The notes beneath the pieces are model-generated. The model was not told where the DNA came from. It saw only the letters and a program-made list of their open reading frames with translations, and searched no databases. Made by a program: the position numbers and the translations under genes. A DNA stretch of 23,380 nt from CAZWVM01 sp964637705 (GTDB lineage Bacteria; UBA8481): positions 1 through 23,380 of the forward strand of contig CAZWVM010000034.1 of assembly GCA_964637705.1 (NCBI GenBank). The letters run 5' to 3'. Positions 21,009-23,380 of the stretch are shown in pieces. Within the stretch, counting starts at the first letter, position 1, and every line of letters starts with the position of its first letter.

Positions 21009-22802
21009 ATGGCACACGCGAAACTGGAGCAGTGGGTGAAGGATACGGCGGCGTTGACCCGGCCCGACCGCGTCGTCTGGTGCGACGGTTCCCAGGCCGA
21101 GTATGATCGTCTCCTCGCCGAGATGGTCGCGAGCGGCATGGGCATGAAGCTGAACGGAGAGAAGCGGCCCGGCTGCTTCCTCTTCCGCAGCGATCCTTCC
21201 GACGTCGCGCGCGTCGAGAACCGCACCTACATCGCCTCCCGAAGCCAGTCCGACGCCGGCCCGACGAACAACTGGATCGATCCGGCCGAACTGAAGAAGA
21301 CGATGACCGCGCTCTATGACGGTTGCATGAAGGGCCGCACGATGTACGTCATCCCCTTCTCGATGGGCCCGGTCGGCTCCCCGATCTCAAAGATCGGCAT
21401 CGAGATCACCGACTCCCCCTACGTCGTCGTCAACATGCGGATCATGACCCGGATCGGGACGAAGGTCCTGGAGGCGCTCGGCTCCGACGGCGAGTTCGTG
21501 CCCTGCCTTCACTCCATCGGCGCGCCGCTCGCGCCCGGCCAGAAAGACGCCGCCTGGCCCTGCGCTCCCATCGAGAAGAAGTACATCAGCCACTTCCCCG
21601 AGGAGCGGACGATCTGGTCCTATGGCTCGGGCTACGGCGGAAACGCGCTCCTGGGCAAGAAGTGCTTCGCCCTGCGCATCGCCTCGGTCCAGGCCCGCGA
21701 CGAGGGCTGGCTCGCCGAGCATATGCTCATCCTCGGCATCACCAACCCCTCCGGCCGCAAGAAGTTCGTGGCCGCCGCCTTCCCCTCCGCCTGCGGCAAG
21801 ACCAACCTCGCGATGATGATCCCCACGATTCCCGGCTGGAAGGTCGAATGCGTGGGCGACGACATCGCCTGGATGAAGTTCGGCGCCGACGGACGCCTCT
21901 ACGCGATCAACCCCGAGGCCGGGTTCTTCGGCGTCGCGCCGGGCACCTCCAAGGAGACCAATCCCAACGCGATGCGTTCCGTCGAGCGGAACTCCATCTT
22001 CACCAACGTGGCGCTCACCGAGGACGGAGACGTCTGGTGGGAAGGCATCGGCTACGACGCGCCCCCGGGCCGCATCATCGACTGGACCGGCAAGGAGTGG
22101 GACCGCGGCGGCGATAAGCCCGCCGCCCACGCCAACGCGCGGTTCACCGCCCCGGCCACCCAGTGCCCGGCCATCGACCCGGAGTGGGAGAACCCCGCCG
22201 GCGTTCCGATCTCCGCCATCATCTTCGGCGGCCGGCGCCCCTCCACGATCCCCCTCGTCCACCAGGCGCGTTCCTGGCGGCATGGCGTCTTCATGGGCTC
22301 GACCATCGGCAGCGAAGTGACGGCGGCCGCGATCGGCCTGAAGGCCGGAGTCCGGCGCGATCCCATGGCCATGCTCCCGTTCTGCGGCTACCACATGGCC
22401 GATTACCTCGCCCACTGGCTGAAGGTCGGCAAGGCGACCGACGAGACGAAACTGCCGAAGATCTTCACCGTCAACTGGTTCCGCAAGGGAGAGAACGGGA
22501 AGTTCCTCTGGCCGGGCTACGGCGAGAACAGCCGCGTCCTCAAGTGGATCTTCGAGCGGACCGAGGGCGCGGGGCAGGCCGTCTCCTCGCCGATCGGCTA
22601 CGTGCCGGCCGAGGGCGCCGTCGATACGGCGGGTCTCGGCGTCTCCCCTGAGACGATGAAGGAACTCCTCGCGGTCGACCGCGCGAAGTGGCTCGAGGAA
22701 ACCGCCTCGATTCGTGAACACTACGCCTCCCTGGGCGATCGTTTGCCGAAGGAGCTGGCCGAGGAACTCGACGGGCTCGAGGAGAGGCTAAGGGCGGACT
22801 GA
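21009..22802 (+). CDS. pckG: Phosphoenolpyruvate carboxykinase (GTP)
   Basis: A 597-residue cytosolic enzyme converting oxaloacetate + GTP to PEP + CO2 + GDP, the entry step of gluconeogenesis; it can run in reverse for anaplerosis. GTP-class signatures are clear: SRSQSDAGPTNNW (78-90) in the substrate site, the P-loop FPSACGKTN (258-266) with the hyper-reactive cysteine C262, kinase-2 GDDIAWMKFG (283-292), and NPEAGFFGVAPGTS for metal and nucleotide binding. Length is typical for the GTP class and longer than ATP-class enzymes. The start at ATG 21009 is supported by AAGG/GGAG upstream and by the family N-terminus; the open frame continues upstream without support. The codons are strongly biased to C/G-ending forms, consistent with high expression. 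The divergent region upstream holds a palindrome suggesting redox or global control. The pyrophosphatase gene follows 202 nt downstream with its own promoter. Confidence 0.97.
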   Translation: MAHAKLEQWVKDTAALTRPDRVVWCDGSQAEYDRLLAEMVASGMGMKLNGEKRPGCFLFRSDPSDVARVENRTYIASRSQSDAGPTNNWIDPAELKKTMTALYDGCMKGRTMYVIPFSMGPVGSPISKIGIEITDSPYVVVNMRIMTRIGTKVLEALGSDGEFVPCLHSIGAPLAPGQKDAAWPCAPIEKKYISHFPEERTIWSYGSGYGGNALLGKKCFALRIASVQARDEGWLAEHMLILGITNPSGRKKFVAAAFPSACGKTNLAMMIPTIPGWKVECVGDDIAWMKFGADGRLYAINPEAGFFGVAPGTSKETNPNAMRSVERNSIFTNVALTEDGDVWWEGIGYDAPPGRIIDWTGKEWDRGGDKPAAHANARFTAPATQCPAIDPEWENPAGVPISAIIFGGRRPSTIPLVHQARSWRHGVFMGSTIGSEVTAAAIGLKAGVRRDPMAMLPFCGYHMADYLAHWLKVGKATDETKLPKIFTVNWFRKGENGKFLWPGYGENSRVLKWIFERTEGAGQAVSSPIGYVPAEGAVDTAGLGVSPETMKELLAVDRAKWLEETASIREHYASLGDRLPKELAEELDGLEERLRAD

Positions 22803-22893
22803 CCTCGCGCGATCCCATCAGTCGCCCGATGCTCTGCGCCTCACGCCCCTCCGGCCTGCGCTCGGCGCCCCCCGTCCAACGCTTTCATTTCCT

Positions 22894-22921
22894 TTGACAT
22901 GGAAGCGTCTTTCCGTATGAT
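22894..22921 (+). promoter_or_regulatory. Strong sigma-70-type promoter of the pyrophosphatase gene
   Basis: TTGACA (22894-22899, perfect), 16-nt spacer, TATGAT (22916-22921, five of six). This is the best promoter match in the window. The start point near 22928 leaves a leader of about 77 nt. GAAGG (22994-22998) stands six bases before ATG 23005. Confidence 0.75.
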
Positions 22922-22929
22922 ACTCCGCT

Positions 22930-22977
22930 GTTCCGGGGTGATCCCTGCCGACGGAACCGACAAGTGCAGACCAGGGA
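22930..22977 (+). other. Possible structured 5' leader of the pyrophosphatase mRNA
   Basis: GTTCCG (22930-22935) pairs with CGGAAC (22952-22957), and TCCCTG (22942-22947) pairs with CAGGGA (22972-22977). The two 6-bp stems interlock as an H-type pseudoknot or are alternatives. GGG-TGAT-CCC (22936-22945) is a competing mini-hairpin. No known riboswitch motif is recognised. Confidence 0.3.
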
Positions 22978-23004
22978 ATCGCAGGTTCGAGGTGAAGGTC
23001 CATC

Positions 23005-23380
23005 ATGGGTAGTCTCCATCCGCTCTTCTGGGTCGCTCCGGTCGGTGCCGTCAGCGCCCTGATCATGGCTTACGTCTTCTATCAGCTGATGATGAAGGCG
23101 AACCCGGGTAGCGCCCGGATGATCGAGATCGCCGGCTTCGTCAAGCAGGGCGCCATGGCCTATCTCAGGCGCCAGTACGTCGTTGTCGGACAAGTCTTCA
23201 TCGTCCTCACCCTCATTCTCGTCGTCATGGCCTACTTCGGCCTGCAGTCGCCGCTCGTGCCCGTCGCCTTCCTGACCGGCGGATTCTTCTCTGGCCTTTG
23301 CGGCTTCCTCGGAATGCTGACGGCCACGTCCGCCTCGAACCGCACGGCCCAGGGCGCGAAGGAGTCCCTCGACCGGGGCC
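23005..23380 (+). CDS. hppA: Membrane-bound ion-translocating pyrophosphatase, N-terminal part
   Basis: The first 125 residues of an integral membrane pyrophosphatase, which couples PPi hydrolysis to H+ or Na+ export; the gene runs off the right edge. Visible parts are a first helix (7-30, PLFWVAPVGAVSALIMAYVFYQLM), the family signature IEIAGFVKQGAMAYLRRQY (40-58), a second helix (60-79), a third (86-106, rich in Gly/Phe), and TATSASNRTAQGAKESLD (106-123), the conserved stretch before the next helix. Full-length members have about 650-800 residues and 15-17 helices. ATG 23005 is supported by GAAGG six bases upstream and by the strong promoter. The ion specificity and the K+ dependence are decided by residues beyond the edge, so H+ versus Na+ cannot be called. 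Confidence 0.93.
   Translation, partial: MGSLHPLFWVAPVGAVSALIMAYVFYQLMMKANPGSARMIEIAGFVKQGAMAYLRRQYVVVGQVFIVLTLILVVMAYFGLQSPLVPVAFLTGGFFSGLCGFLGMLTATSASNRTAQGAKESLDRG

Noticed and set aside
21387..22721. Long minus-strand open frame within pckG
   Set aside because: It is the antisense shadow of an unmistakable PEP carboxykinase.
22930..22977. Fluoride riboswitch
   Set aside because: The topology is similar, but the conserved loop sequences and the third hairpin are not seen.

Overview
The window is dense, high-GC bacterial DNA with short intergenic gaps and frequent stop/start overlaps. Translation signals are mixed: several genes have good Shine-Dalgarno sequences, while three divergently placed genes have a -10-like hexamer 6-7 nt before the ATG, as in leaderless transcripts. 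GTP-type PEP carboxykinase, a membrane pyrophosphatase, dihydropyrimidinase and heptamer tandem repeats suggest an uncultivated Gram-negative lineage such as Acidobacteriota or a neighbour. That assignment is a guess; no rRNA or tRNA is present.

Layout. (1) 18-5174, plus strand: dihydropyrimidinase, an uncharacterised AAA+ ATPase with a winged-helix-like N-terminus, and a PcrA/UvrD helicase. (2) 5161-9183: two divergent SAM methyltransferases around a 19-copy heptamer array; the second overlaps an asparagine-synthetase-type amidotransferase by one base. (3) 9187-10428, minus strand: adenylate kinase followed by a 2H RNA phosphodiesterase. (4) 10547-12030, plus strand: an ABM-domain protein overlapping an iron-type alcohol dehydrogenase. 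(5) 12131-13511, plus strand: a zinc-ribbon methyltransferase and a small basic coiled-coil/HARE-HTH-like protein. (6) 13557-20669, minus strand: a tight four-gene operon of B12-binding radical SAM enzyme, two 613-residue GT-C-like membrane proteins and a second asparagine-synthetase-type amidotransferase. (7) 21009-23380, plus strand: GTP PEP carboxykinase and the start of a proton/sodium-pumping pyrophosphatase.

How they fit. Regions 2, 5 and 6 look like a biosynthetic locus for a modified, probably lipid-linked glycan or small envelope molecule: membrane glycosyltransferases, two amidotransferases, three methyltransferases and one radical SAM enzyme. The product is unknown and this is the most likely undescribed system here. 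Region 7 is central energy metabolism. A near-Rex/near-CRP palindrome lies upstream of pckG, and the pyrophosphatase gene has a near-consensus promoter and a possibly structured leader. The remaining genes are housekeeping functions.
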